From positions 310,001-374,000 of the forward strand of contig NZ_NESI01000001.1 of the NCBI RefSeq assembly GCF_002778325.1: a stretch of DNA of 64,000 bases, in the 5' to 3' direction. A program made the position numbers and the translations under genes. The DNA is from Limnohabitans sp. B9-3. GTDB taxonomy: Bacteria > Pseudomonadota > Gammaproteobacteria > Burkholderiales > Burkholderiaceae_C. This document shows, piece after piece, positions 34,467 through 46,004 of the stretch (its first letter is position 1; every line of letters starts with the position of its first letter). Under the pieces are notes generated by a model. The model searched no databases. It saw only the letters and a program-made list of their open reading frames with translations, and was not told the DNA's origin.

Positions 34467-36164
34467 ATGCATCTTCCAGGGGTCTCTTTTTTCCGTCCCA
34501 ATGGGATGCAGTCGTTGAAGGGCTACACGCGGGAACGTTTGATCCAAGACGTGGGCGCGGGCATCACCGTGGGCGTGGTGGCGTTGCCGCTGGCCATGGC
34601 ATTTGCCATTGCATCGGGGCTTAAACCTGAGGCAGGTTTGGTCACCGCCATCATTGCGGGCTTTTTGATTTCAGCCTTGGGTGGAAGTCGGGTGCAAATT
34701 GGCGGACCTGCGGGGGCGTTCATCGTCATCGTGTACGGCATTTTGGAGCGCTACGGCTTGGCCAACCTGCTGATTGCCACCGCCATGTCGGGGGTCATGT
34801 TGTTTGCCATGGGCCTGATGCGCTTGGGCAGCTTGATTCGTTTCATTCCCGTGGCTGTGGTGATTGGTTTCACCAATGGCATTGCAGTGTTGATCATGGT
34901 GTCGCAGGTGAAAGACTTTTTGGGGCTTAGTGTCACCGCCATGCCTGCCGACTTCTTTGGCATTTTGCGCACGCTGGTTGCCAACCTTGGCACGCTCAAC
35001 CTACAGGCTTTTTTGCTGGCTTGTGCTTGCTTGGGCCTGCTGGTCGTTTGGCAGTTTGTGCTGCCCAAGCTGAGCCAACGGCACGCACACGCCAAAAAAA
35101 TCGGTGTGGTGCCGGGCTCTATCTTGGTGTTGGTACTGGCCTCGCTGGCCAGCCAATGGCTGAATTTGAACGTGGAGACCATCGCCTCGCGCTTTGGCAA
35201 CATTCCCAACACTTTGCCAGCGTTTGAATGGCCCACCTTTAGCTGGGAAACTGCCAAATTTTTGCTGATGCCCGCGACCACGCTGGCCTTGCTGGGCGCG
35301 ATTGAGTCGCTGCTGTGCGCCCGCATCGCCGACCAAATGATGGCAGATACCCCTTATGGCGATCGCCACGATGCCAACCAAGAATTGATGGCCCAAGGCA
35401 TTGCCAACATCGTGACCCCATTTTTTGGTGGCATGCCAGCCACGGGCACCATCGCCCGCACCGTGACCAATGTGAAAAACGGTGGCAATAGCCCGATCGC
35501 GGGCATGGTGCACGCCCTCACCTTGCTGGCGGTCATGCTGATCGCCGCGCCTTTAGCGGGCCATGTGCCGCTCGCGGCTTTGTCTGCGATTTTGATGTTC
35601 GTCGCGTGGAATATGGGCGAATGGCGCCAATTTGTGCACCTGCGCCAATACCGCATGCCTTACCGCGCCACGCTACTGGCCGTGTTTTTGCTGACGGTGG
35701 TGGTCGATTTGACCGCGGCCGTCGAGGTGGGCCTGATCGCGGCGTGCTTGACCTTCATCTACCGCATCTCCAACCTCACACGCGCCGAACCCGTGTCGAC
35801 CCTCGAACAGCCCGCTTTGGTGGGGCTGGGCGACGCGGTGCACGCCCATCGTTTTCATGGCGCTTTGTTCTTTGGTGCCGTCAAACTGGTGGAGGCCATT
35901 GAAGAAAAATTGCCCACCCACGCCTTGGTGCTCGACCTGAATAACCTGATCTACATTGACTCCTCGGGCGTTGATGCCTTGCTGTCGTTGGCACGTACTT
36001 GCCATAAAAAACAATTGCGCTTGGTGCTGTGCGGCTTGACCCACCAGCCGCTGGACATCGCCCAACGAAGCGGTTTGCTGAGCGAGGCCTCACATGCCGA
36101 GTCGGCAGCTGACTTGGCCCAAGGCATTGCATGGGCTAAGGCCCTGGCACCCCTTCGCGCGTAA
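34467..36164 (+). CDS. SulP family inorganic anion transporter
   Basis: A 565-residue transporter with about eleven membrane segments and a C-terminal STAS domain. The start YTRERLIQDVGAGITVGVVA with LPLAMAFAIASGL and the motif GGSRVQIGGPAGAFIVIVYG are family signatures. The STAS domain (from about 455) includes VLDLNNLIYIDSSGVDALLS. Members move sulfate, bicarbonate or C4-dicarboxylates by proton or sodium coupling; the substrate is not visible. It lies 49 bp after metG, separated by the palindromic repeat, and probably has its own promoter. Confidence 0.92.
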   Translation: MHLPGVSFFRPNGMQSLKGYTRERLIQDVGAGITVGVVALPLAMAFAIASGLKPEAGLVTAIIAGFLISALGGSRVQIGGPAGAFIVIVYGILERYGLANLLIATAMSGVMLFAMGLMRLGSLIRFIPVAVVIGFTNGIAVLIMVSQVKDFLGLSVTAMPADFFGILRTLVANLGTLNLQAFLLACACLGLLVVWQFVLPKLSQRHAHAKKIGVVPGSILVLVLASLASQWLNLNVETIASRFGNIPNTLPAFEWPTFSWETAKFLLMPATTLALLGAIESLLCARIADQMMADTPYGDRHDANQELMAQGIANIVTPFFGGMPATGTIARTVTNVKNGGNSPIAGMVHALTLLAVMLIAAPLAGHVPLAALSAILMFVAWNMGEWRQFVHLRQYRMPYRATLLAVFLLTVVVDLTAAVEVGLIAACLTFIYRISNLTRAEPVSTLEQPALVGLGDAVHAHRFHGALFFGAVKLVEAIEEKLPTHALVLDLNNLIYIDSSGVDALLSLARTCHKKQLRLVLCGLTHQPLDIAQRSGLLSEASHAESAADLAQGIAWAKALAPLRA

Positions 36165-36219
36165 GAGCGTGCGCAGCCTCGGTCGTTAAAATCACACGCT
36201 TATCTTAGGAAACACCACC

Positions 36220-36423
36220 ATGTCGATCTTTCAACGCGACCACTACACCTCCGAAGCCACGCAGTTCATCGAACAGCTGAAAGCCCAAAAGCCAGGCTTA
36301 GAACAAGCGCAACGCGATGGCCGCGCCCTGCTGTGGGACAAAGCCGTGAACCGCGACGTGCAGCAAGACCTGCAAGCCGGTCGCGTGGCGCAAAAGCCTT
36401 ACGTTTACCAAACGAACGCTTAA
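36220..36423 (+). CDS. DUF3460 protein
   Basis: A 67-residue soluble protein with the start MSIFQRDHYTSEATQFIEQL and the end QQDLQAGRVAQKPYVYQ, which match the small DUF3460 family found in Burkholderiales. Function is unknown. It sits between the SulP transporter and scpA, 67 bp before the latter. Confidence 0.88.
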   Translation: MSIFQRDHYTSEATQFIEQLKAQKPGLEQAQRDGRALLWDKAVNRDVQQDLQAGRVAQKPYVYQTNA

Positions 36424-36490
36424 ATCTTGGCTTTACATCTAGGCATCCAGCCTTGACTTAAGCCCTTGACACCCCTTCAAAGCGCCTTCT

Positions 36491-37342
36491 GTGAACCCTG
36501 CTGACCTCACCCTGCCCAACGCCGAGGCACACACAGCCTCTGCCATGCCTGAGGTGATCGACAACGTGGCCGTGGCCCGCCTGTATGGCGAGCCCCTGTT
36601 CGCGATGCCGCAGGATTTGTATATCCCGCCCGATGCGCTGGAAGTGTTCCTCGAAGCCTTCCAAGGCCCGTTGGATTTGCTGCTGTATTTGATCCGCAAG
36701 CAAAACTTCAACATCCTCGACATCCCCATGGCCGCGCTCACGCGCCAGTACCTGAGCTATGTGGACGAGATTCGCAGTCGCAACTTAGAGTTGGCCGCCG
36801 AATACTTGCTGATGGCCGCCATGCTGATCGAGATCAAATCGCGCATGCTGTTGCCACCCAAAAAAGTGGCCGAGGGCCAAGAGCCCGAAGACCCACGGGC
36901 CGAACTGGTGCGCCGCTTGCTGGAATACGAGCAAATGAAGCTGGCCGCCGCCAAACTCAACGAAGTCCCGCAATATGGCCGCGACTATTTGAAGGCGCAG
37001 GTGTTCATCGAGCAATCGTTGCAACCGCGCTTTCCCGATGTGCAGGTGGTGGAGTTGCAGCAGGCGTGGGCCGACATTTTGAAGCGCGCCAAACTGATTC
37101 AGCACCACAAAATTTCCCGCGAAGAGCTGTCGGTGCGCGAGCACATGAGCATCGTGCTGCGCAAGCTGCAAGGCCAACGCTTTGTCGAGTTTGAAAAACT
37201 CTTCGACCCCGCACAGGGCGTGCCCGTGCTGGTGGTCACCTTCATCGCGCTGCTCGAACTGGGCAAAGAAACGCTGATCGAAATCACCCAGGCCGAGGCC
37301 TTTGCGCCGATTTACGTGCGCTTGGCCTACACACCCAGCTAA
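36491..37342 (+). CDS. scpA: segregation and condensation protein A
   Basis: A 283-residue kleisin that bridges SMC heads in the chromosome-condensing complex. The core [20 protein letters not shown] and [20 protein letters not shown] is typical, followed by [24 protein letters not shown]. The start is a GTG at 36491, which keeps an N-terminal tail of about 50 residues before the kleisin domain. scpB is not next to it. The panB ATG lies 40 bp after its stop. Confidence 0.94.
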   Translation: MNPADLTLPNAEAHTASAMPEVIDNVAVARLYGEPLFAMPQDLYIPPDALEVFLEAFQGPLDLLLYLIRKQNFNILDIPMAALTRQYLSYVDEIRSRNLELAAEYLLMAAMLIEIKSRMLLPPKKVAEGQEPEDPRAELVRRLLEYEQMKLAAAKLNEVPQYGRDYLKAQVFIEQSLQPRFPDVQVVELQQAWADILKRAKLIQHHKISREELSVREHMSIVLRKLQGQRFVEFEKLFDPAQGVPVLVVTFIALLELGKETLIEITQAEAFAPIYVRLAYTPS

Positions 37343-37382
37343 CGCCCAACACCTCAACGACTGGCATCTGGCCGCACCCTTC

Positions 37383-39145
<1,763 letters not shown>

Positions 39146-39192
39146 AATCACCAAGTCGACAAGTAAATCCATGCTGTCAAGCTGACAAATTG

Positions 39193-39225
39193 AAAAGCCA
39201 CTAATTTTTTAAATTCATGGCTTTT
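39193..39225. terminator. bidirectional terminator between panC and Bug receptor gene
   Basis: Arms AAAAGCCA (39193-39200) and TGGCTTTT (39218-39225) pair over 8 bp with a 17-nt loop. A T-run is provided by the arm itself and the following AAAAA serves the minus direction. It lies between two converging genes. Confidence 0.55.
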
Positions 39226-39238
39226 AAAAACAATTAAC

Positions 39239-40219
39239 TTACTCGACTGATATCTTGGCAAAGCGAATCACACGCCCCCAGTAGTCCAATTCCTTGCGGG
39301 TGTAATCGCCCAGCTGTGCTGGATTCATGTGATCCACCAAAGTACCGGCATCTTCTGCTTTTTTCTTGATGTCTGGCATAGCCAGAATTTTCACAATCTC
39401 CGCATTGATTTGGTTGACGATTTCTGGTGATGTGCCTGCTGGTGCATAAAGTGCAAACCATGAATCGATGGTGAATTCACTCAATTCAGCTTCTTTGCTG
39501 GTGGGCACCTGTGGCAATGAAACAAGTCTGGCATTACTTGTCACAACCAAACCTTTGAGTTTGTCTGCTTTGATATGGTTCACGACCGATGCGGGTGTTG
39601 TAAAAAACAAGTCGACTTGACCACCCAATAAATCTTGCACCGCAGGGCCAGCGCCTTTGTAGGGAACATGCTGAATAGAAGTGCCAGTCATTTGCTTAAA
39701 CAGTTCACCTGCAATGTGTTGAATAGAACCGTTGCCAGAGGATGCATAGTTGAGTTTGTCTGGATAAGCCTTGGCATAGGCAATCAACTCTTTCAAGTTC
39801 TTGGCAGGCAAGTCCGCTTTGGTGGCCAACACCTGAGGTGCGCGGGTCAGCATGGCAATCGGTGTGAAATCCTTGATGGGGTCCCAGCCAGATTTTTTAA
39901 ACAAGTGTGGGTTGCCTACTTGATAGCCACTGTAGGCCAACAGCAAGGTGTAGCCGTCTGGTTTGGCTCTGGCTACCGCTTGGTTGCCAATATTGCCCGC
40001 GGCTCCCGCCTTGTTATCAATCACCACAGGCTGTCCCAAGGCGCGGGATAGTGGCTCGGCAATCAAGCGCGCTGTGAAGTCAGTGGAGCCACCAGGCGCG
40101 CTAGGAACCACGATCGTGATGGGGCGCTCAGGAAATTTCCCTTGGGCTTGGGCTGCTTGACCAGCGAGTAAAACCATGGCTGCGCATGAAACGCTGATGA
40201 ACCAATGACGTCGTTGCAT
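39239..40219 (-). CDS. Bug family periplasmic substrate-binding protein
   Basis: A 326-residue tripartite tricarboxylate transporter receptor (Bug/TctC). A signal peptide (RRHWFISVSCAAMVLLAGQA, cleavage near AQA) precedes the family motifs ITIVVPSAPGGSTDFTARLI, VVIDNKAGAAGNIGNQAVA and YASSGNGSIQHIAGELFKQM. The ligand is unknown but is usually a carboxylate. No TctA/TctB membrane genes are visible. It is the last gene of the LysR-headed catabolic operon. AGGAG precedes the ATG at 40219; the longer frame has no signal peptide. Confidence 0.93.
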   Translation of the reverse strand: MQRRHWFISVSCAAMVLLAGQAAQAQGKFPERPITIVVPSAPGGSTDFTARLIAEPLSRALGQPVVIDNKAGAAGNIGNQAVARAKPDGYTLLLAYSGYQVGNPHLFKKSGWDPIKDFTPIAMLTRAPQVLATKADLPAKNLKELIAYAKAYPDKLNYASSGNGSIQHIAGELFKQMTGTSIQHVPYKGAGPAVQDLLGGQVDLFFTTPASVVNHIKADKLKGLVVTSNARLVSLPQVPTSKEAELSEFTIDSWFALYAPAGTSPEIVNQINAEIVKILAMPDIKKKAEDAGTLVDHMNPAQLGDYTRKELDYWGRVIRFAKISVE

Positions 40220-40284
40220 AGTTGTCTCCTGTTTGTACATATTCTTTGATGAGTTGAGGCTTAGCTTGCTTTGTGGCTTGACTG

Positions 40285-40992
40285 TTAGTGATTCGCAGCC
40301 AGCCATTGGGTTAACTCTGAGGTCACAGCCTCTGGCTGTTCAATGGTTGAGAGGTGGCCACATGACTCAATCACTTTCAATTTCGCGCCAGGCACGCATG
40401 CAGCCATTGCTTCATGGTCAGACAGGGGCGTGACTGGGTCTTGCCTGCCGCACATGACCAGTGTTGGTACACGTACTGTTGCCAAATCCGCATGTGAATC
40501 AGGCCTAGCCAGCATGGCTGTTTGCTGATTGAACTGGCCTTTGGCACTGACGCTGCGGGCCATCTCTGACATGAGCTCCTTGAGTGCAGGGTTGCCAACA
40601 TGAGCAGGCAATAGCCAGCGTGAGGGCAATTCGGGAATCAAGGCCTCAATACCTCCTTGCTTGACCGTTTCAATGTCCTTAACGCGGCCTTGGCGACGTG
40701 CAGGGTGATCGGCGACCGCCGTCGTGTCCATAAGCACGAGCCGCTCTAATCGAGGTAGGGCACACCGGATTGCTTCAAAGGCAACATAGCCTCCTAACGA
40801 CAAACCAATCCACGTAAATCGCTCCGGCATGGCCGACAAAACTTGCTGGGCCATGCCCGCCATGGAATCGTGATCGCGAAATACAAACACACGACAGTCA
40901 TGCGTTGATTGCAGGGCGGCTATTTGATGCGCGTACAGACGCTCGTCGGTCATGTGCGCACAGGCGAAAGCCAGTGCAGGTTTTGTAGTCAT
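40285..40992 (-). CDS. alpha/beta hydrolase
   Basis: A 235-residue hydrolase. The nucleophile elbow GLSLGG (serine about residue 83), the acidic residue in MCGRQDPVTPLSDHE and the histidine in IESCGHLSTIEQPE complete the triad. The cap between is small. It sits in the operon between a VOC protein and a Bug receptor, so it may cleave an ester, lactone or CoA thioester of the same pathway. The start at 40992 is preceded by AAAGAG; the longer frame to 41043 would touch the VOC gene. Confidence 0.85.
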   Translation of the reverse strand: MTTKPALAFACAHMTDERLYAHQIAALQSTHDCRVFVFRDHDSMAGMAQQVLSAMPERFTWIGLSLGGYVAFEAIRCALPRLERLVLMDTTAVADHPARRQGRVKDIETVKQGGIEALIPELPSRWLLPAHVGNPALKELMSEMARSVSAKGQFNQQTAMLARPDSHADLATVRVPTLVMCGRQDPVTPLSDHEAMAACVPGAKLKVIESCGHLSTIEQPEAVTSELTQWLAANH

Positions 40993-41039
40993 CTCTTTTT
41001 CACTTTCTATGAAATGTCTGCTTGTCGTTGCTTCACTCT

Positions 41040-41432
41040 TCAAGCCAACTCAGATATCTCGATCAAGTTGAAATCTGGATCTCGCACATAGACAGAGCGA
41101 ATCTTCTGTGTCGCACCAGTTCGCATCACAGGACCTTCAATAATCGGCCAAGGTGCTGACTGCAGTTTTTCTATGACTTGCTCTAGCGGAACTGTTGCGA
41201 TGAAGCATAAATCGAGCGCGCCAGGCACCGGTAAATGTGCCTTTGGCTCAAATTCAGAGCCTTGAACATGGATGTTGATTTTTTGATGGCCGAACTTAAA
41301 TGCTCTGCGCTCTACCGGCGGTGTTCCGCCTACAAAGGTTTCGAGTTGCATGCCCAACACACGCGTGTAGAAATCCATGCACGCGGCTTCTCTGGCGGTT
41401 GTCAAAACCAAATGGTCTAGATGCTCAATCAT
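41040..41432 (-). CDS. VOC family protein
   Basis: A 130-residue vicinal-oxygen-chelate fold protein. The first beta-alpha-beta unit is IEHLDHLVLTTAREAACMDFYTRVLGMQ, and the second ends VYVRDPDFNLIEISE, which carries the metal glutamate. The histidine in LDHLVLT and the glutamate in LIEI are probable metal ligands. It may be an isomerase, epimerase or dioxygenase in the pathway. Its start overlaps the HMG-CoA-lyase-like stop by 4 bp. Confidence 0.85.
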   Translation of the reverse strand: MIEHLDHLVLTTAREAACMDFYTRVLGMQLETFVGGTPPVERRAFKFGHQKINIHVQGSEFEPKAHLPVPGALDLCFIATVPLEQVIEKLQSAPWPIIEGPVMRTGATQKIRSVYVRDPDFNLIEISELA

Positions 41433-42370
41433 GCAAAATCCTTTTTCAAATCATGGATGTAGGCGGGAATAGGATGCAAATCAAACGTGCACCCGCTCTT
41501 GGCCACTTGACCTGGCACGGCATGCTGAACAATGCCTGGCAAATGGCGTGCGATGCCCAGTAGTTGCGGCAAGTCGATGCCGGTTTCATATCCCATGGCA
41601 TCGAGCATGTGGATGGCGTCTTCGCTGCAGATATTGCCGCTGGCACCAGGTGCATAAGGGCACCCCCCTAAGCCGCCCAATGAACCATCGAATCGGTCAA
41701 TACCAGATCGAACGGCAGCCAACACGTTGGCAAGGCCCATGCCGCGCGTGTTGTGGAAATGCAATGTCAATTGAAGTGAAGGAAATCTTTTTTGCAGGAC
41801 TTCGCACATTTGGGCCACTTGATCCGGTTGTGCCATGCCTGTGGTGTCGCAAATGGTGAGACCTCTCACACCGAGGTCTGCAAACCTCTGTGACCATTGC
41901 AGAACTTCTTCTAGGCTAACGTCGCCTTCCATGGGGCATCCAAAACAAGCTGACAAGGAAACATTGATTGGGACTTGATGCCCAAATTGACGAATAACCT
42001 CATTCAGTGCGGCAAAGCTGTTTTCACGCGGCATGCGCAGGTTGGAAAGGTTGTGTGTTTCGGAAGTGGACATGACCAAATTGAATTCATCTGGCTTGAC
42101 TTCCATAGCGCGCTCTGCACCGCGGACATTGGGAACCAACACGGTGTATTCCACTGAGGGCGCGCGTTGAATCCTACCCATCACCTCTTCAGCATCGCGC
42201 AGCATGGGGATGGCCTTGGCAGAAGTGAAAGAGGTCACTTCAATCTTGGCGTATCCACATTGGCTTAAGTCGTCGATCAATTGAATTTTGGTGTCTGTGG
42301 GTACAAATTCGGGTTCCATCTGAAACCCATCACGAGTCACCACTTCGTTGAAGTAAATTCTTTGTTTCAT
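41429..42370 (-). CDS. HMG-CoA lyase family aldolase
   Basis: A 313-residue DRE-TIM family enzyme. NEVVTRDGFQMEPEFVPTDTK carries the R-D active site pair, VTSFTSAKAIPMLRDAEEVM the loop, LHFHNTRGMGLANVLAAV the metal histidines, and GGLGGCPYAPGASGNICSED the catalytic cysteine segment of HMG-CoA lyases. It probably splits a 3-hydroxy-3-methyl-dicarboxyl-CoA or related ester formed by the neighbouring CoA-transferase. The exact substrate is open. It overlaps genes on both sides by 4 bp. Confidence 0.9.
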   Translation of the reverse strand: MKQRIYFNEVVTRDGFQMEPEFVPTDTKIQLIDDLSQCGYAKIEVTSFTSAKAIPMLRDAEEVMGRIQRAPSVEYTVLVPNVRGAERAMEVKPDEFNLVMSTSETHNLSNLRMPRENSFAALNEVIRQFGHQVPINVSLSACFGCPMEGDVSLEEVLQWSQRFADLGVRGLTICDTTGMAQPDQVAQMCEVLQKRFPSLQLTLHFHNTRGMGLANVLAAVRSGIDRFDGSLGGLGGCPYAPGASGNICSEDAIHMLDAMGYETGIDLPQLLGIARHLPGIVQHAVPGQVAKSGCTFDLHPIPAYIHDLKKDFA

Positions 42371-43590
42371 GATTTAGCTCCCACAATTCCGCTGGTCTTT
42401 AGCTTTTGAATTTGCTCTGAACTCAACCCCATCTCCCTCAAGATGGCGTCAGTGTCCTGCCCTAAATCGGGTGCATTGCGGCGGTGTTGTCCGGGCGTCA
42501 CCGAGAGTTTGGGTACAACACCTGGGACTTTCAAGTCACTGCCGTCGGCCAAGGTTATTTCTTGCAACATGCCGCGAGCGGCGTAATGCGGATCGTTTGC
42601 AATGTCTGCGATGTTGTAAATTTTTCCAGCTGGAACAGACGCGCTTTCCAAGGCTTGAAGAACATCTTCGACGCTTTGATTGACGGTCCAAGACTCAATG
42701 GCTTGGTCAAGTTCTTCGACCCTGCTCACACGCCCCGTGTTGTCGGCAAGCATGGGGTCGTTGGCCAAATCGTTTCGGCCAATGAGGGTCATCAAGCGTT
42801 TAAAAATGCTGTCGCCATTGCCAGCGATCAGGGCGTAGGCTCCGTCCTTGCAACGGTATGCGTTGGTTGGAGCAATGCCCGGCAAAGCGCTACCAGAAGG
42901 GCCGCGTACAGCACCAAAAGCACTGTATTCAGGCAGCAAGCTTTCCATGCAGTTAAACACCGACTCATACAAGGCAACATCAATCACTTGACCTTTGCCG
43001 GTGACGTGGCGATGCTGAAGTGCCAACAAAATGCCAATCACGCCGTGCAAGGCTGAAAGCGTGTCTCCAATGCTGACGCCGACACGCACAGGCACACGTC
43101 CTGGCTCTGCCGTCAAGTGCCGCAAGCCACCCATGGCCTCACCAATCACGCCAAAGCCTAGTCGATTGCGGTAAGGCCCAGTTTGACCGTATCCGCTGAT
43201 ACGCAAGACAATTAACTTAGGGTTTTGAGCTATGAGATCGTCAGGTGACAATCCCCAACCCTCCATAGTGCCAGGACGGAAGTTCTCAATCAAGACATCG
43301 GCTTCATTGGCTAATTGACGAACAATACCTTGGCCCTCAGGCGTCCGAAGATCAAGTGCCAACGAGCGTTTGTTGCGCGATTGAGCTTGCCACCAAACCG
43401 ACGTGCCGTCTTTGAGCATGCGCCATTTGCGCAGGGGATCGCCACTTTCTGGAGCTTCAAACTTAATGACCTCCGCGCCAAAATCAGCCAATGTTTTAGC
43501 TGCAAAAGGGCCAGCAATCAGTTGACCCAATTCAAGGACTTTCAGGCCAGAAAGGGCTGAGACTTGTGAGAAAGACTCTAGTGGTTTCAT
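42367..43590 (-). CDS. family III CoA-transferase (CaiB/BaiF)
   Basis: A 407-residue class III CoA-transferase, which moves CoA between carboxylic acids. LKVLELGQLIAGPFAAKTLADFGAEVIKFE is the N-terminal signature and SGDPLRKWRML with SRNKRSLALDL follows. The catalytic aspartate lies in the middle domain. It is the first enzyme gene after lysR, 33 bp downstream, and likely activates the substrate for the HMG-CoA-lyase-like enzyme. Confidence 0.93.
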   Translation of the reverse strand: MKPLESFSQVSALSGLKVLELGQLIAGPFAAKTLADFGAEVIKFEAPESGDPLRKWRMLKDGTSVWWQAQSRNKRSLALDLRTPEGQGIVRQLANEADVLIENFRPGTMEGWGLSPDDLIAQNPKLIVLRISGYGQTGPYRNRLGFGVIGEAMGGLRHLTAEPGRVPVRVGVSIGDTLSALHGVIGILLALQHRHVTGKGQVIDVALYESVFNCMESLLPEYSAFGAVRGPSGSALPGIAPTNAYRCKDGAYALIAGNGDSIFKRLMTLIGRNDLANDPMLADNTGRVSRVEELDQAIESWTVNQSVEDVLQALESASVPAGKIYNIADIANDPHYAARGMLQEITLADGSDLKVPGVVPKLSVTPGQHRRNAPDLGQDTDAILREMGLSSEQIQKLKTSGIVGAKS

Positions 43591-43623
43591 GTTCCGCAGT
43601 TTGCTGCGGATGGGGTGTGAAGT

Positions 43624-44571
43624 CTATTTCTTCTTCGATGAGGCTGTCTTCGCATTTTGCGAAGGCGAAATTAGAAAATCCCGAAGAGCTTTGACTTCCA
43701 AGTCAGCTTCTTTGCGAATGCCCACCATCAATTTTCTGTGGGACCAAGGGTCTTGCAGCGGCCGCCAACTGAGTTGTGAATTTTTGAGAATGGGCAATGC
43801 AAATGCTTTGGGTAACAAGGCTATTCCCAAGCCTGATGCCACCATCTGGGTAACCGCATCAAAGCTGTTGACCTGCATTCGCAATTTAAGCCGTTTGCCC
43901 AAGGCTGAAGCAGCGCTGATTAGTTGTTGCAACATGGCCGCGCCGGGATTCAAGCTGATCCATTGTTCGTCCAGCGTATCTGCAAACAAGATGGGCTTTT
44001 TGCCAGTCAGTCGATGGCCTTTAGGGAAAATCAGGACCAACTCGTCGGCTCGAAAAAAACTGGCCTCTAAACCTTCTGAATTGGTACCTTCCACAAACAC
44101 ACCAATGTCTGCACGCCCCTCGCGCAAGGCTATGACGACCTGCCCAGACACCTGCTCCTCTAAGTCAATTTGCACTTCTGGACACGTTTGAGAGTACTGT
44201 GCAATGAGAGGTGGTAAAAATTGGCTAATGGCAGCGGACCCTGCAAACAATTGAATGTGCCTAACTACACCTTGTTGCAAATCATTCACCTCCTTGAAAG
44301 CAGCTTCTATTTCTTGCAAAAGGGACAAGCCTCTGCGCATGAAAACTCTGCCGGCAGGTGTCACCTTGAGTCCCCGAGAGTGCCTTTCAAACAGTTGACT
44401 GCCAATGGCCGCTTCTAATTCGCGAATACGCCTGCTGGCTGCCGGCAAGACCAGGTGACATTCGCGCGCTGCAAGGGTGAGGTTCTCTGTTTGGGCGCAT
44501 AACACTGCCAAACGAATCGAGGTGAAGTCAAATCTGGAAAGATTAAGCTTGGTCATTCTTATGCGAGACAT
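43624..44571 (-). CDS. LysR family transcriptional regulator
   Basis: A 315-residue LTTR. The HTH (FDFTSIRLAVLCAQTENLTLAARECHLVLPAASRRIRELEAA, about residues 14-55) is followed by LFERHSRGLKVTPAGRVFM and a co-inducer domain. Unlike most LysR genes it is not divergent: it lies upstream on the same strand as the operon, so it may be co-transcribed. A lysine-rich tail (KTASSKKK) ends the protein. An ATG five codons later (44556) is an equally good start. Confidence 0.92.
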   Translation of the reverse strand: MSRIRMTKLNLSRFDFTSIRLAVLCAQTENLTLAARECHLVLPAASRRIRELEAAIGSQLFERHSRGLKVTPAGRVFMRRGLSLLQEIEAAFKEVNDLQQGVVRHIQLFAGSAAISQFLPPLIAQYSQTCPEVQIDLEEQVSGQVVIALREGRADIGVFVEGTNSEGLEASFFRADELVLIFPKGHRLTGKKPILFADTLDEQWISLNPGAAMLQQLISAASALGKRLKLRMQVNSFDAVTQMVASGLGIALLPKAFALPILKNSQLSWRPLQDPWSHRKLMVGIRKEADLEVKALRDFLISPSQNAKTASSKKK

Positions 44572-44580
44572 GAGTTGTTA

Positions 44581-44607
44581 AGCAACGCTTTTGAATGCCT
44601 CGTTGCT
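44581..44607 (-). promoter_or_regulatory. inverted repeat upstream of lysR
   Basis: AGCAACG (44581-44587) and CGTTGCT (44601-44607) form an exact 7-bp inverted repeat with a 13-bp spacer, starting 10 bp before the lysR ATG. It may be the binding site of the LysR protein or of another regulator. The rest of the 44572-44727 gap shows no gene. Confidence 0.4.
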
Positions 44608-44727
44608 GGCGAATGTGAAAAGTTTATATGCAACGGCTCGGCAGTGGATGCAACTCGAGGTCAAGCGGCTGCCTCGTCTACGGCTGGCATAGCGAACTTG
44701 ACACTGGAAGCAAGAACTCCCCGACCT

Positions 44728-44913
44728 TTACTTCTTCAACAACTCGCGCTCTTTGTTGTATTGATCGTAGTCAGGCAAGGCTTTGCTGTCTTGGGCCGTT
44801 CCGGCAGATTTCGCACGCTGCGTGGCACGAATGCCTTCATACACCGACTGCTCTGTGAGCACACCACACGCAGTCAACCCCGCACACAAAAGGAACGCAA
44901 AAAGCACTCGCAT
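44728..44913 (-). CDS. small lipoprotein
   Basis: A 61-residue protein with a clear lipobox (LLCAGLTACG, lipidated Cys16). The mature part is short, polar and charged (LTEQSVYEGIRATQRAKSAG, ending KERELLKK). It follows gpsA by 15 bp on the same strand. I do not recognise a function; short lipoproteins of this kind are common in Burkholderiales. Confidence 0.7.
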   Translation of the reverse strand: MRVLFAFLLCAGLTACGVLTEQSVYEGIRATQRAKSAGTAQDSKALPDYDQYNKERELLKK

Positions 44914-44928
44914 CTGTGGCGCTCGCCT

Positions 44929-45984
44929 TTACTCGCCCTTAGCCCCACGCCCCATCAACACAGCCACCGCTTGCACAGGCGAAATGTGGCCGTCCAACAA
45001 AGCCACAACAGCTTGGGCAATCGGCATGTCCACGCCTAAGGCTTGGGCGCGTTGCACCACGGTGCGGGCGCAGTAAACGCCTTCGGCCACATGGCCGAGT
45101 GAGTCGACGGCTTGTTGAAGGGTCATGCCTTGGGCCAAGGCGAGGCCCACTTTGCGGTTGCGGCTGAGGTCGCCGGTGGCGGTGAGCACCAAGTCGCCCA
45201 AACCCGACAGACCCATGAAGGTTTCGGCTTTGGCGCCCAGCGCAACGCCCAAACGGGTGATTTCGGCCAAACCTCGGGTGATCAGCGCAGCGCGTGCGTT
45301 GAGGCCGAGTTGCAAGCCGTCGCACAAACCGGTGGCAATGGCGAGCACGTTTTTCACCGCGCCGCCCACTTCGACGCCGACGATGTCGTCGTTGGCGTAC
45401 ACGCGCAGGCTGGGGTTGTGAAAGGCTTGCACCATGGCGTCGCGGGCTGCGGCATCGCTGCTGGCTGCCACCAAGGCGGTGGGCATGCCGCGTGCCACTT
45501 CTTGGGCAAAGCTGGGGCCGCTCAATGCGCCACCGCGCAACATGGGAGCGACTTGCGCGCGCACTTCGTGGGCCATCAAGCCCACGCCCATGGGCGAGGC
45601 ATCAGGGCGTAAAGAACTGGCGTGGGAAGCGTCCAAGTGAGCGGCCTTAGGCTGTGCCGCTTCAAAGCCTTTGCATAGCCACGCCACAGGCACTCGGCCC
45701 CCCAAAAGGGGCGCAAGCTGCGTCAGCATGCCACGCAGGGCGCTCATGGGCGAGCCCACGACCACCAAGTCTTGCTCAGCCAACCACGGGCCCAAAGCGT
45801 CTGAAGAAACCTGCACACCTGCCGTGAACGGCAAGCTGGGCAAGTAGCGCGTGTTCACGCGCTCGGCTTGCATGGCTTGCACTTGCGAGGCATCACGCGC
45901 CCACAAGGCCACGTCATGGTGTGCGCCCGCGTTGATGGCCAAGGCCGTGCCCCAGGCACCGGCGCCAAGCACGGCAATCTTCAT
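44929..45984 (-). CDS. gpsA: glycerol-3-phosphate dehydrogenase [NAD(P)+]
   Basis: A 351-residue enzyme reducing dihydroxyacetone phosphate to glycerol-3-phosphate for phospholipids. The Rossmann start is [20 protein letters not shown]; the active-site lysine region [20 protein letters not shown] and the domain [20 protein letters not shown] are clear. It follows secB by 20 bp, an order (secB-gpsA) common in proteobacteria. Confidence 0.97.
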   Translation of the reverse strand: MKIAVLGAGAWGTALAINAGAHHDVALWARDASQVQAMQAERVNTRYLPSLPFTAGVQVSSDALGPWLAEQDLVVVGSPMSALRGMLTQLAPLLGGRVPVAWLCKGFEAAQPKAAHLDASHASSLRPDASPMGVGLMAHEVRAQVAPMLRGGALSGPSFAQEVARGMPTALVAASSDAAARDAMVQAFHNPSLRVYANDDIVGVEVGGAVKNVLAIATGLCDGLQLGLNARAALITRGLAEITRLGVALGAKAETFMGLSGLGDLVLTATGDLSRNRKVGLALAQGMTLQQAVDSLGHVAEGVYCARTVVQRAQALGVDMPIAQAVVALLDGHISPVQAVAVLMGRGAKGE

Positions 45985-46004
45985 GGCCTGAACCCGCTTT
46001 GAAT

